A DNA stretch of 60,345 nucleotides, taken from positions 1 through 60,345 of the forward strand of contig NZ_JACIJG010000020.1 in assembly GCF_014199265.1 (NCBI RefSeq). The letters run 5' to 3'. Positions 47,113 through 56,128 of the stretch are shown here, one piece after another. Numbering within the stretch: position 1 is the first letter of the stretch; each line of letters begins with the position of its first letter. The position numbers were made by a program, and so were the translations under genes. A model generated the notes under the pieces. The model was given only the letters and a program-made list of their open reading frames with translations, had not been told where the DNA came from and ran no database searches. Source of the stretch: Brucella daejeonensis (GTDB lineage: Bacteria > Pseudomonadota > Alphaproteobacteria > Rhizobiales > Rhizobiaceae).

Positions 47113-48441
47113 CTACAGCGCGCCGCACATACCATCATAGGACGTGCTTTCAAATAAGCGACTATATTTATAGGGGGTGGGATCAACGATCGGTTTATCG
47201 CCCGAGACAATATCGGCGATCAGATGGCCTGCGGAGGGGCCAACTCCGAAACCATGGCCGCTGAAGCCTGATGCGAGATAGAGGCCCGGCAACTTTTCGA
47301 TCGGCGACATGATCGGAAGGGAATCCGGTGTCCAGTCGATGGCTCCTCCCCAGGCTTCTGCAACACCCAATCCGGCAGCGCCCGGGAATATCTTTTGCAG
47401 CTCAGCTTTCGCGGCGTCAATCAATGACTGTTCGGGAGACGGGTTCAGCGTCCGCACTTTTTCGAAGGGCGTTATCTGATCCAAAGCCCAGTCGCGGCTC
47501 ATGAGACCGGAAATGAATGTGCGACCGACCTTGATTCTGAGATCCTTGCGCCGCGCCAGAAACATGGGCCAGAATTTGCGCGCATAACGTATCGAGTCCG
47601 GCGCCATATCAAGCGTTCCCTTGCCCTTGTAGGCAACGGTCACGCTGCCATCGAGGCGCTGGCGGATACAGACTGTTGGAGTTCCGACTGCTCCGTTTGC
47701 AATGGTGAGATTGCCGGCCGTTCTGAAAACCGTCGCATTGACCACGGCCTGCGGGAAATCGATGCCGTGATGGCGACAGAACATGCTCGACCAGGCGCCC
47801 CCGGCCACGATCACACTGCTGGTTCTGACAGTGCCCAGTTCTGTCACCACGCCAGAAACGCGGCCATTGCTGGTCTCGACGCCGCGCGCAGCGCAATTTT
47901 CCAGGATGACAGCGCCTGCATCGCGGGCATATCTGGCAATGCCAAGGGTTGCGAGAGACGGTTCAGCCCGTCCGTCGGTGCTGGTGAGCATACCGCCGAT
48001 CCAGTTCTTCATGCTCCCCGGCATGCGTGCGTCAACGTCGCTTTTTCGCAGGATCTGACTGTGAACGCCGAAATCGCCTGCCTTGGCTGCCCAATTCTCC
48101 CAGACTGCAAGCTCTTCAGCTTTGTCTGTCGCCCACAATATGCCCGATGTTCGGAAACCCAGCTCCTGTCCGTTCTCCTGCAATTTGGCCCATAGACCCA
48201 AACCTTCCCGCGCAAGAGGGATTTCGATCTCGTCCCGGCCTTGCTGGCGTACCCAGCCCCAGTTGCGGCTGGATTGCTCGGCGGCGATCCGGCCCTTCTC
48301 GACCACCAGAACGGAGATGTTGCGTTGCGCCATATAGTAAGCCGCGCAAATACCAATGATCCCGCCGCCGATGATAACGACATCCGCCGACGGCGGCAGC
48401 GTGGATTGTGAATGATAATGGACAGACGGAGAGGAAAGCAT
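47113..48441 (-). CDS. FAD-dependent amine/D-amino-acid-type oxidoreductase (DAO family)
   Basis: A 442-residue flavoprotein with an N-terminal dinucleotide motif VVIIGGGIIGICAAYYMA (about 20-37), the RNWGWVRQQGRDE segment, and a C-terminal GFSGHGFGVGPSAGHLIADIV closing the FAD site. It would oxidise a secondary amine or amino acid, for instance removing an N-substituent. The start at 48441 is preceded by AGGA. It is the last gene of the minus-strand arm of the CoA catabolic cluster, 106 bases after the HisD-like gene with an intervening hairpin. Confidence 0.88.
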   Translation of the reverse strand: MLSSPSVHYHSQSTLPPSADVVIIGGGIIGICAAYYMAQRNISVLVVEKGRIAAEQSSRNWGWVRQQGRDEIEIPLAREGLGLWAKLQENGQELGFRTSGILWATDKAEELAVWENWAAKAGDFGVHSQILRKSDVDARMPGSMKNWIGGMLTSTDGRAEPSLATLGIARYARDAGAVILENCAARGVETSNGRVSGVVTELGTVRTSSVIVAGGAWSSMFCRHHGIDFPQAVVNATVFRTAGNLTIANGAVGTPTVCIRQRLDGSVTVAYKGKGTLDMAPDSIRYARKFWPMFLARRKDLRIKVGRTFISGLMSRDWALDQITPFEKVRTLNPSPEQSLIDAAKAELQKIFPGAAGLGVAEAWGGAIDWTPDSLPIMSPIEKLPGLYLASGFSGHGFGVGPSAGHLIADIVSGDKPIVDPTPYKYSRLFESTSYDGMCGAL

Positions 48442-48487
48442 CGTTAATCCTATCGAAATCTGATGTGTCTCGGGGAGCATGCAGATC

Positions 48488-48527
48488 CCGGTTCAAGGCG
48501 GCATACGAAGATGCCGCCTTGAACCGG
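48488..48527. repeat. Perfect 17-bp inverted repeat with 6-base loop between the HisD-like and FAD oxidoreductase genes
   Basis: CCGGTTCAAGGCGGCAT (48488-48504) is followed after ACGAAG by its exact complement (48511-48527). It begins 20 bases after the HisD-like stop on the minus strand and is not followed by a T run there. It may act as a partial terminator or as a stabilising hairpin between two cistrons. Confidence 0.75.
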
Positions 48528-48547
48528 CAGGCCTGGGAGGCCACCGG

Positions 48548-49852
48548 TCACGCGCTTTGGGCATAGGGAATGTTTTTGCCGCCATATTGCCGCAAGCGGA
48601 TATTGGCTTGTTCCGCATGTCCGGCGAAGCCTTCGAGCATGCACAGTCTGGAGCAGTATTCACCGATGCTGACGCTGGCTTCATCGGTCAGCACTTTTTG
48701 GTAAGTGCAGGTCTTGATGAACTTTCCGACCCACAATCCGCCCGTGTAACGCGCGGCGCCCAAAGTCGGCAATGTATGGTTGGTGCCGATCGCCTTGTCG
48801 CCGTAAGCAACATTCGTGCGCGCGCCGAGGAAAAGAGCGCCGTAGTTCTTCATCAGATCTTTGAATATATCAGGATCCCTGGTCATGACCTGAACGTGCT
48901 CGGAGGCAATCCGATCAGCCTCGGCGATCATCTCTTCTTCGGTGTCGCAAAGGATGACCTGTCCGTAATTGCCCCATGACTGACGGGCAATGGCTGCCGT
49001 CGGCAGGATTTCGAGAAGACGGTCGATTTCGCGCAATGTTGCATCCGCCAGCGAGCGTGATGTTGTCAGGAGGATCGCAGGAGAATCCGGCCCGTGTTCC
49101 GTCTGGCCCAACAGATCGGTTGCACAAATTTCCGCATTGGCGGTTTCGTCCGCAATGACTAGCGTTTCCGTCGGCCCGGCAAACAGATCGATACCGACCT
49201 GTCCGAACAGCTGACGCTTGGCTTCAGCCACATAGGCATTGCCCGGCCCGACCAGCATGGAAACCGGATTGATCGTCTGCGTTCCGACCGCGAAGGCAGC
49301 CATGGCCTGAACGCCGCCAAAACAATAGATTTCGTCTGCGCCGGCCAGATGTTGCGCAGCGACAATTGCGGGCGCCGGTTTTCCGTGGAAGGGCGGAGCA
49401 CAGGTCACGATCCGGTCGACGCCCGCGACGCGCGCCGTGATAACCGACATATGTGCCGAAGCCAGGAGAGGATATTTGCCGCCAGGAACATAGCACCCCA
49501 CGGAATCGACCGGAATGTTCTTGTGGCCCAGAATGACACCCGGAAGCGTTTCGACTTCAAGGTCGAGCAAGCAGGATTTCTGGTGCTCGGCGAAGTTTCG
49601 GACCTGCTCCTGCGCGAACCGTATGTCATCGAGCGCCTTTTGCGGAAGCTCGGCAACGCAATCCAGAATTTCTTTTCTGGTCAGCCGGTAGTCGCTACGA
49701 TCCCAATTGTCGAACTTGACGGAATAGGCACGCACGGCCTCGTCGCCTTTCTGGCGGACGTCATCGATGATCGATTGTACGATGCGCGGAACATCGTTGT
49801 TCCGCTGAAATTCCTTTGCGGATGCCGTGCGATCTTTCAAGACTCTTATCAT
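48548..49852 (-). CDS. Histidinol-dehydrogenase-family NAD-dependent dehydrogenase, catabolic type
   Basis: A 434-residue member of the HisD family, lacking any histidine-biosynthesis neighbours. HisD-fold enzymes oxidise an alcohol twice to the carboxylate with NAD. Conserved blocks include [44 protein letters not shown] and NHTLPT with its histidine. Paralogues in catabolic clusters act on amino alcohols or sulfonated diols (HpsN type). The ATG at 49850-49852 follows AAGGA. The 127 bases between it and the LacI gene hold a weak hairpin (GGAGC/GCTCC) and no gene. Confidence 0.87.
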   Translation of the reverse strand: MIRVLKDRTASAKEFQRNNDVPRIVQSIIDDVRQKGDEAVRAYSVKFDNWDRSDYRLTRKEILDCVAELPQKALDDIRFAQEQVRNFAEHQKSCLLDLEVETLPGVILGHKNIPVDSVGCYVPGGKYPLLASAHMSVITARVAGVDRIVTCAPPFHGKPAPAIVAAQHLAGADEIYCFGGVQAMAAFAVGTQTINPVSMLVGPGNAYVAEAKRQLFGQVGIDLFAGPTETLVIADETANAEICATDLLGQTEHGPDSPAILLTTSRSLADATLREIDRLLEILPTAAIARQSWGNYGQVILCDTEEEMIAEADRIASEHVQVMTRDPDIFKDLMKNYGALFLGARTNVAYGDKAIGTNHTLPTLGAARYTGGLWVGKFIKTCTYQKVLTDEASVSIGEYCSRLCMLEGFAGHAEQANIRLRQYGGKNIPYAQSA

Positions 49853-49979
49853 GTCGTGATCCTTGCGTAGATTATTCGATTCAAACTTGCAGATCCGGGC
49901 GGGTATCAGGCCACAGAGAACCCTTTGGGGGAGCCGGGAGCTCCTCCATTCCGAAATTGCGTAAGGTTTTTTGCAGGGC

Positions 49980-51044
49980 TTACGTCATGCCGAGACGCAC
50001 AGTCTTGCGAATGATCAATCGGCCCGGCTCGCGGTGGAAGACGGACTTCATATCCGGGTTTTCGATATTGGCCTTCAATATATCGAGGGTAGCGCCGATC
50101 ATCCTGTCGCCTTGCTGCTGTACCGTGGTCAGCTCCACGCCCGACCAGCCCGCCATTGCGATGTCGTCGAAACCGACAAGCGAGATGTCCTCGGGAACGT
50201 TCAGTTTGAGGTCAATCCGCAGGCCATCCAGCGCTCCGATAGCCATGATATCGTTCGCGCAGAAAATTGCGTCGGGCTTGTCGCCCTGAAGGATCAGCCG
50301 CTTTACCGCTTCGCGTCCGCCCCCATAGGTATAATCGCCATGTTCCACAGTGGGCATAGGAAAGCCCGCTTCGGTCAGCCGCTCGGTAAACCCCTTGAAG
50401 CGGTCGCGGTTGGTTGACGTGTCTTCCGTGCCCGAAATATAGCCGAAACTTTTATGTCCGGTCTTGATAAGAAGTCTGGCAACGTTGCGCCCGCCCTCGA
50501 TATTGTCACAGCAGACGGCATTGAGGTCGCTGTCGTCGATATGTCGATTGAACAACACGACAGGCAGGCCAGCCTGCTTGCATTGTGTGATCGCCTTCGA
50601 AGAAAGCACTGCCGACAGGACAATCAGGCCATCGACCTGATATTGCAGAACCTTGTGCAGGATATCGTCAAAATTGTCATTTGGGCCAACGGAAAACAGC
50701 AACACCTGAAGATCGAGCATCTGTAGGCGTTCGCTGGTCTGGCGCACGATATCCCAATAGAAGGGGTTGTCCATGAAGCCGCAAACCACGGCAATCAGGC
50801 CCGATCGCTGGAGGCTAAGGCTGCGCGCCATGGCGTTCGGGCGATAGCCAAGGGAAGCTGCGATTTCCTGAACGAGCTTTCGTGTTTTGGGAGAAACCAG
50901 AGGATTATCCGCGAGCGCGCGCGACACCGTCGGCTGTGATACGCCGGCAAGCCGGGCAACGTCCGCAGCGGTCACGATGCCCTTCTTGCTGGCATTCAAC
51001 TCATGGAAAGTCGTCACGGGAAACCCTTTGCCTGGAATATTCAC
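49980..51044 (-). CDS. LacI-family transcriptional regulator (cluster-internal)
   Basis: A 354-residue LacI/GalR regulator: helix-turn-helix about 22-70 ([21 protein letters not shown]) and a periplasmic-binding-protein-like effector domain ([31 protein letters not shown]). The GTG at 51042-51044 overlaps the stop of the MaoC gene (GTGA), implying coupling; another GTG at 51017 with AAAGGG upstream is possible. It is about half identical by eye to the LacI protein at 59005-60051. Being inside the operon it probably controls its own synthesis. Confidence 0.92.
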   Translation of the reverse strand: MNIPGKGFPVTTFHELNASKKGIVTAADVARLAGVSQPTVSRALADNPLVSPKTRKLVQEIAASLGYRPNAMARSLSLQRSGLIAVVCGFMDNPFYWDIVRQTSERLQMLDLQVLLFSVGPNDNFDDILHKVLQYQVDGLIVLSAVLSSKAITQCKQAGLPVVLFNRHIDDSDLNAVCCDNIEGGRNVARLLIKTGHKSFGYISGTEDTSTNRDRFKGFTERLTEAGFPMPTVEHGDYTYGGGREAVKRLILQGDKPDAIFCANDIMAIGALDGLRIDLKLNVPEDISLVGFDDIAMAGWSGVELTTVQQQGDRMIGATLDILKANIENPDMKSVFHREPGRLIIRKTVRLGMT

Positions 51045-51484
51045 AATGGCTTTTCGCGCGTTTGAACGCTGAGCAGGGCTTCACCGGTTAGCACTGTCGT
51101 CGGGCCGCAAGCGCAAACCGTGTCGAGGATCACGCGCCTGCGCTCGGGGATCAGTTCCCTGATCGTAACCGTGGCGGTCACGACATCGCCGGGCTTCACG
51201 GGTGCCTGAAATTCCAGTGTCTGCTTCAGATAGATATTGCCCGGTCCGGGCAGTCTGGTGCCCATGACAGCGGAAATCAGACCGGCAGTCAGCACGCCAT
51301 GGGCGATACGCCCCTTGAAGCGTGTTGTCTGTGCCCAGTCCTCATCGATATGAACGGGATTGCGGTCGCCCGTAACGGTCGCGAACAGATTTATGTCCTC
51401 CTGCGATATCGCCTTTGTGAGCGACGCAGTCATGCCGACGGTCAAATCCTCGAAATAATACCCTGAGATTCGCATATCGGTCAT
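51041..51484 (-). CDS. MaoC-type (R)-hydratase
   Basis: A 147-residue hotdog-fold hydratase of the MaoC/PhaJ type, acting on enoyl-CoA. The motif is AxxxGDxNPVHxDxxxA (FATVTGDRNPVHIDEDWA), with the Asp/His pair, followed by FKGRIAHGVL. The ATG overlaps the stop of the thioesterase gene (ATGA), and its own stop overlaps the LacI start. It works with the divergent acyl-CoA ligase and crotonase genes on CoA intermediates. Confidence 0.92.
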   Translation of the reverse strand: MTDMRISGYYFEDLTVGMTASLTKAISQEDINLFATVTGDRNPVHIDEDWAQTTRFKGRIAHGVLTAGLISAVMGTRLPGPGNIYLKQTLEFQAPVKPGDVVTATVTIRELIPERRRVILDTVCACGPTTVLTGEALLSVQTREKPL

Positions 51485-51912
51485 TTTTCACTCTCTTCCA
51501 CGGCTTCGTGCACGAAGCCGGACAGCCGGACGCGTACATCGTCAGGAATGCGCAGGGATTGCTGCGCCTGATAATCGAAATAGACGTAGACAATCGCGCC
51601 TTTCGCGCAAATGACGCCATTCTGACTCGCGGTTTCGCGGATCGTCAGGCTCTTGTTGCCCAGCTTTGAAACCCAGGTGGATATCTCCACGTCGGCGTTC
51701 AAATAGATCTGCTTCAGAAACGACACGTTCATTTCAACGAGGCTGAGCTTCCAATCCGAAAAATTCATGGAAGGCGTGATTGCCTCGAAAATGCGGCGCC
51801 TTCCCGCTTCGAACCATACCGGCAGGGTCGTATTGTTGATGTGGCCGCACCCGTCTGTCTCGGATACGCGCGGGGTGATGATTGTGCGGGTCGCCCGGGA
51901 GGGGATCGGCAT
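51481..51912 (-). CDS. 4HBT-type acyl-CoA thioesterase
   Basis: A 143-residue hotdog thioesterase of the 4-hydroxybenzoyl-CoA thioesterase type, with the ETDGCGHINNTTLPVWFEAGR motif in which the catalytic acid and following asparagine region is recognisable. The start at 51912 is preceded by AGGA; a longer frame would read through the promoter operator. It is the first gene of the minus-strand arm and would release a free acid from a CoA intermediate. Confidence 0.87.
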   Translation of the reverse strand: MPIPSRATRTIITPRVSETDGCGHINNTTLPVWFEAGRRRIFEAITPSMNFSDWKLSLVEMNVSFLKQIYLNADVEISTWVSKLGNKSLTIRETASQNGVICAKGAIVYVYFDYQAQQSLRIPDDVRVRLSGFVHEAVEESEK

Positions 51913-51941
51913 TGCGGATTTCCTGTTGGTCTCCTCAAGAA

Positions 51942-51955
51942 TGCATACGTATTCA
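51942..51955. promoter_or_regulatory. LacI-type operator candidate, thioesterase side
   Basis: TGCATACGTATTCA is a 14-bp dyad with central CG, 30 bases from the thioesterase start. It matches the second site at 52052-52065 at 12 of 14 positions. A central CG is typical for LacI/GalR operators. Confidence 0.65.
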
Positions 51956-52051
51956 ATTTCTGTCAACACGGAAAAATGGCCTAAATGTGCGGTTTAATGT
52001 TTTTCACTACTCAATGCAGATTTCATATTGACATAAAGTTGGAAATAAAAT

Positions 52052-52065
52052 TGCATACGGATGCA
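52052..52065. promoter_or_regulatory. LacI-type operator candidate, acyl-CoA ligase side
   Basis: TGCATACGGATGCA is a dyad with perfect outer arms TGCAT/ATGCA and central CG, 27 bases before the acyl-CoA ligase start. Its centre is 110 bases from that of the site at 51942-51955, so one repressor could bridge both and silence the two divergent arms together. The DNA between the sites is AT-rich promoter sequence. Confidence 0.68.
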
Positions 52066-52091
52066 GAACCTGCAACGACATGAGGTTAGGG

Positions 52092-54146
52092 ATGTTGAAT
52101 GTCAGTATGGGGAAGCTCCTCAGGCCGACGAGCATCGCGGTTATTGGCGCGAGCGCGAAGCCTGGCAATGTGGGAGGTCGCATTGTCGGGGAGCTGGAAG
52201 GGTGCGGATATCAAGGACAGGTTTATGCCATTCACCCACGGGCCGAGAGAGTTTTGAATGCCGAAGGGTTTGCCGAGGTCGGCAGCATTTCTTCAGGCGT
52301 CGACTTTGCCGCATTATGCGTTCCTGATGACGCACTCGTTCCCACGCTGGAAAGTCTGGCAAGCGACGGTGTGAAGGGCTTTTTCATTCCGTCCCGTGCT
52401 TTCGACAGAGCGTCCGGCTCTCATACCAAAATTCCCGACGCCATGGCCGCCATTGCCAGGGCAAGCGATCTGGCGATTTGCGGTCATAACTGCATGGGCT
52501 TTGTCAATTTTCGCGACAAGGTGACCATGACGTTCGGCGTGCCCGCGACGGATGCGAAACCCGGTGGCGTCTGCGTCGTATCGCAGAGCGGCTCGACCTG
52601 GTCCGGTATCGTCGGGAGCCAGAGAGATCTCGGTTTCGATATCATCGTATCGGCAGGCGGCGAAATTGCCACCGGCGTTGCCGATTATCTCGAATATTTC
52701 GTGTCGCTGCCGGAGACGCGCGTGATCGGTCTTGTGATCGAGACAATTCGCGAGCCGGAGCGTTTTATTGCTGCCCTGAGCGAAGCCGAACGTCGGGGGA
52801 TTCCGGTCGTCGGCCTGTTCGTCGGCCTCAGCGAGGCGGGCGCGCGGTTTACCGCAGCCCATTCGGGAGGGCTGGCCAGCCCGCGCCAGATCCTCGATGC
52901 AATCTCGCGTCAGCACGGACTGATCGTCACGAAGAACCCCGATGAGTTTCTCGATTGCATCGAAGTTTTTCGCACCGACCGGCGCCCGATGGGGCACGAA
53001 GCGGCCATTGTGAGTGATTCAGGTGGCGAGCGCCAATTGATTGCCGATGTTTCCTCGCGCACGGGCCTGATCCTCAGTCAATTCACGTCGCAGACCGAAC
53101 AAGCCCTTACGGATATTCTCGATCCCGGCATGGTCGTGGGCAATCCGATCGACTGTTATGGTGATGGCCAGTTGCTGATGTCGGAATCGGGCATCATTGC
53201 CGCCAGGGATCCGAATGTCACGCTGGTCGGCGTCGGCACCAATCTGGTGCATGGGCGCAAATTCCTGGAAACGACATCCAGTGCTTGCGTCGATATCTAT
53301 AACGCCACCGACAAGCCGGTGATCGTCTTCGGCAATATGTCCTCCACGGTGTCGCGTGAGGGCGCGCGCAAGCTGCGGGAAAAGGACATCCCGGTGCTGA
53401 TGGGGACGGAAACTGCCTGCTATGCCATCGGACAGTTCATCGGCTGGCATTTCCGGCAGCTGAATTCTGGCGCGGATCGTGCGGCGGTCGACATATCGCC
53501 TGCTCGGATCGTGCAGGATTTCTCCGGTCTGTCGACCCATGAGACGCTCGTTTATGCGCAGAATCTCGGGCTGCCGGTCGCGCCCTTTGTCATTGCGGAC
53601 AATGCCGCCGATCTGCTGAAGGCCGCGGAACGAATCGGCTTTCCGCTGGTTCTCAAGACGGCCAATAGCGAGATCGCGCACAAGACGGAAGCTGGCGGCG
53701 TCATCGTCAATATCCGCGACCGTCGCGAATTGGAGCAGGCCTATGAAGGCTTGGCGGCTCGTTGTGGTCCGCTTGCCCTGTCGCAGCCGTTCCTGACGGC
53801 CGACTTCGAGCTGATCGTAGGCATGTATCGCGACGAGCGCTTTGGCCCGGTCATCACCGTTGGCCTTGGGGGAATTTTCACGGAAATTCTCAAGGACAGC
53901 GTTTCGATGCTGTTGCCTCTGGATGAGCGCGATCTCAGGCAGGCGACCGCAACCCTGCGGGCCGCCGGTGTGCTCAATGGCGCGCGGGGCAGGAAAGGCA
54001 TTTCCCATGCCGATCTTCTGCATGTCGTGCGCATCGTGGGTGCCATTGCTGAGCACAACCCGTCCGTTACCGGGATCGACTTCAACCCCATCATGGTCAG
54101 CGACGGCAAAATGTCGATCGTCGACATGCTCGTTACCACGGAGTGA
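52092..54146 (+). CDS. ADP-forming acyl-CoA synthetase (acetate-CoA ligase family)
   Basis: A 684-residue fused alpha-beta acyl-CoA synthetase (NDP-forming). The N-terminal CoA-binding domain (about 8-110, IAVIGASAKPGNVGGRIV), a central succinyl-CoA-synthetase-like domain, and a C-terminal ATP-grasp half (LVLKTANSEIAHKTEAGGVIVNI) are in the usual order. The phosphohistidine is expected in the AAHSGGLASP loop. ATG 52092 with AGGTTAGGG upstream is preferred to ATG 52080. It activates an acid as its CoA thioester and starts the plus-strand arm. Confidence 0.9.
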   Translation: MLNVSMGKLLRPTSIAVIGASAKPGNVGGRIVGELEGCGYQGQVYAIHPRAERVLNAEGFAEVGSISSGVDFAALCVPDDALVPTLESLASDGVKGFFIPSRAFDRASGSHTKIPDAMAAIARASDLAICGHNCMGFVNFRDKVTMTFGVPATDAKPGGVCVVSQSGSTWSGIVGSQRDLGFDIIVSAGGEIATGVADYLEYFVSLPETRVIGLVIETIREPERFIAALSEAERRGIPVVGLFVGLSEAGARFTAAHSGGLASPRQILDAISRQHGLIVTKNPDEFLDCIEVFRTDRRPMGHEAAIVSDSGGERQLIADVSSRTGLILSQFTSQTEQALTDILDPGMVVGNPIDCYGDGQLLMSESGIIAARDPNVTLVGVGTNLVHGRKFLETTSSACVDIYNATDKPVIVFGNMSSTVSREGARKLREKDIPVLMGTETACYAIGQFIGWHFRQLNSGADRAAVDISPARIVQDFSGLSTHETLVYAQNLGLPVAPFVIADNAADLLKAAERIGFPLVLKTANSEIAHKTEAGGVIVNIRDRRELEQAYEGLAARCGPLALSQPFLTADFELIVGMYRDERFGPVITVGLGGIFTEILKDSVSMLLPLDERDLRQATATLRAAGVLNGARGRKGISHADLLHVVRIVGAIAEHNPSVTGIDFNPIMVSDGKMSIVDMLVTTE

Positions 54147-54151
54147 TTTGA

Positions 54152-54970
54152 ATGGACTATGAGACGATCAAGGTAACCAAAGAATCCGGCATCGGTTATC
54201 TCACCTTCGCCCGCCCGCAAATCCATAATGCGATCTCCGTCGAACTGATGGCGGAATCCCGCGATGCGCTGCAAAAGCTGAATGAAGACAATGACGTGCG
54301 GGTCATCGTCGTATCCGGCGAGGGACGTTCTTTTTGCTCCGGCTTCGATCTCAAGCAGAGCGCGGTGCGCAATACCAAGGGCGTCGATGCGTGGAAGCAG
54401 CGCTATCAGGAAAATTTCGATTTCATGCTGAGCTTCTGGGATAGCCCAAAGCCCACGATTGCTTCGATCCATGGCAATTGCCTTGCCGGTGGCTTTGAAG
54501 TGGCTCTGGCTTGTGACATGAGTGTTGCCGCCGAAAGCACCCGCTTCGGGATGCCCGAAGCCAAATTCGGCTCGGCAAGCGTCAATCTGATGCTGCCGTG
54601 GCTGGCAGGCCCCAAGGTCGCCAAGGAAATTCTGATGAGCGGCCTCGAGAGCTTCGATGCCGCGCGCGCCAGAGAGGCACATATCGTCAATCACGTCGTT
54701 CCCGATGCGGAACGGGAGGAATTCGTCCGCGAAATGGCGTTGCAGATTGTCAGTTCGTCGCCGGTTTCCGTTGCCTATTTCAAGCGCGTTATCAACCAGT
54801 CCTTCGACATGATGGGAATGCGCAAGGCGCTTCTGGCTTCGCTGGAGGCGGGCGCGGAAATCGAAGCGGAAGAAGGCGAAGAGAAGCAGGAATTCTCACG
54901 CATTCGAAAAGAAGGCGGCCTCAAGGCAGCGGTTGAGTGGCGGAAGAGCCGCTCGGTGTCGAAGGCATAG
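54152..54970 (+). CDS. Enoyl-CoA hydratase/isomerase (crotonase family)
   Basis: A 272-residue crotonase with the oxyanion-hole motifs SFCSGFDLKQ (about 58) and HGNCLAGGFEVALACDMSVAAEST (about 105-128), and the active-site loop GMPEAKFG. It is shorter in catalytic acids than classical hydratases (Gly/Phe instead of the Glu pair can be read), so it could hydrate, isomerise or lyse. It starts five bases after the CoA ligase stop. Confidence 0.9.
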   Translation: MDYETIKVTKESGIGYLTFARPQIHNAISVELMAESRDALQKLNEDNDVRVIVVSGEGRSFCSGFDLKQSAVRNTKGVDAWKQRYQENFDFMLSFWDSPKPTIASIHGNCLAGGFEVALACDMSVAAESTRFGMPEAKFGSASVNLMLPWLAGPKVAKEILMSGLESFDAARAREAHIVNHVVPDAEREEFVREMALQIVSSSPVSVAYFKRVINQSFDMMGMRKALLASLEAGAEIEAEEGEEKQEFSRIRKEGGLKAAVEWRKSRSVSKA

Positions 54971-55009
54971 GTGGATGAGTTTTACGAAAACTTCAACGAG
55001 GTGTGCACG

Positions 55010-56104
55010 ATGACGCAAGCGGGAGGACGTATCGAGTTCAGGGATGTCCAAAAACTGTACGGCGATGTCGCTGCTGTGGAAAAATTCAATGCGGTTATAA
55101 AGCCGGGCTCCTTCGTGACCCTCCTGGGGGCGAGCGGTTCGGGGAAAACCACACTGTTGAACATGCTCGCGGGCTTCATAGAGCCCACCGATGGAGACAT
55201 CCTGCTGGACGGTCGTTCGATCGTTTCGATGAAACCGGAAGCACGCAATATTGGCATGGTCTTCCAGAATTATTCCCTCTTTCCGCATATGAATGTCCAG
55301 CAGAATGTCGGCTTTCCTTTACGGATGCGGAAAGTCGCCAAATCGGAAGCCGAGCACAAGGTGATGAAGGCGCTGGAGGCTGTCCAGTTGAGCACTTTTG
55401 CTCAGCGTATGCCCCGCGAGTTGTCTGGCGGCCAGCAACAGCGAGTTGCGGTTGCGCGGGCGATTTCCTTCGGCCCGCGCGTCCTTTTGATGGACGAACC
55501 GCTTGGCGCGCTGGATCTCAAGCTCCGGGAGAGCTTGCAATATGAAATCAAGCGGATTCAACGGGAGACTGGCAGCACCGTCGTCTACGTAACGCACGAT
55601 CAGTCTGAAGCCATGTCCATGTCGGATGAAATCATCATCCTCAGCAGCGGTCATTTGGTGCAACGCGGGACGCCGCGGAAAATCTACGACGAGCCAGTCA
55701 ATGGCTTTGTCGCGTCATTTGTCGGCCACTGCAACAAGTCGCGCCTGAGTATCCGGGAGAACCGCCTTTTCGCCGACGACTGGGGCGCCAGCATGGGCGA
55801 CATCGGGCGCGATCATGTCTCCGGCCAAGGGCAGGACTGTGTCGCCGTCGTGAGGCCCGAGAAAATATCCCTCAGGCCCGCCTCCTATTGCCCGGATGAT
55901 CAGAAAATAACCATCGATGTGTCGGTCGACAATGTCCAGATGATGGGAAACAACCTGATGGTTTATCTCGCGACTGCAAGCAAAACCAGCATTGTTGCCC
56001 AGATATTCAGGACGTCTGAAAACATATCTGACGATATTTTGCAAATAGGCGGGAAGATAAAAGCAAGCATATCGAAATCGGATATTGCAATATTGGGAAA
56101 ATAA
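55010..56104 (+). CDS. ABC transporter ATPase, spermidine/putrescine (PotA) type
   Basis: A 364-residue ATPase with Walker A GASGSGKTT (about 38), signature LSGGQQQRVAVARAI, Walker B VLLMDEPLGALD and a C-terminal TOBE-like regulatory domain. It energises the binding protein and permeases that follow. The ATG at 55010 is preceded by GAGGTG; a GTG at the preceding gene's end would add 13 odd residues. Confidence 0.92.
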   Translation: MTQAGGRIEFRDVQKLYGDVAAVEKFNAVIKPGSFVTLLGASGSGKTTLLNMLAGFIEPTDGDILLDGRSIVSMKPEARNIGMVFQNYSLFPHMNVQQNVGFPLRMRKVAKSEAEHKVMKALEAVQLSTFAQRMPRELSGGQQQRVAVARAISFGPRVLLMDEPLGALDLKLRESLQYEIKRIQRETGSTVVYVTHDQSEAMSMSDEIIILSSGHLVQRGTPRKIYDEPVNGFVASFVGHCNKSRLSIRENRLFADDWGASMGDIGRDHVSGQGQDCVAVVRPEKISLRPASYCPDDQKITIDVSVDNVQMMGNNLMVYLATASKTSIVAQIFRTSENISDDILQIGGKIKASISKSDIAILGK

Positions 56105-56128
56105 AATCGGAAAAAATGGGAGAGTAAA

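Noticed and set aside
48548..49852. Histidine biosynthesis gene hisD
   Set aside because: No other his genes are near, and the neighbours are catabolic and transport genes, so a paralogue with another substrate is more likely.
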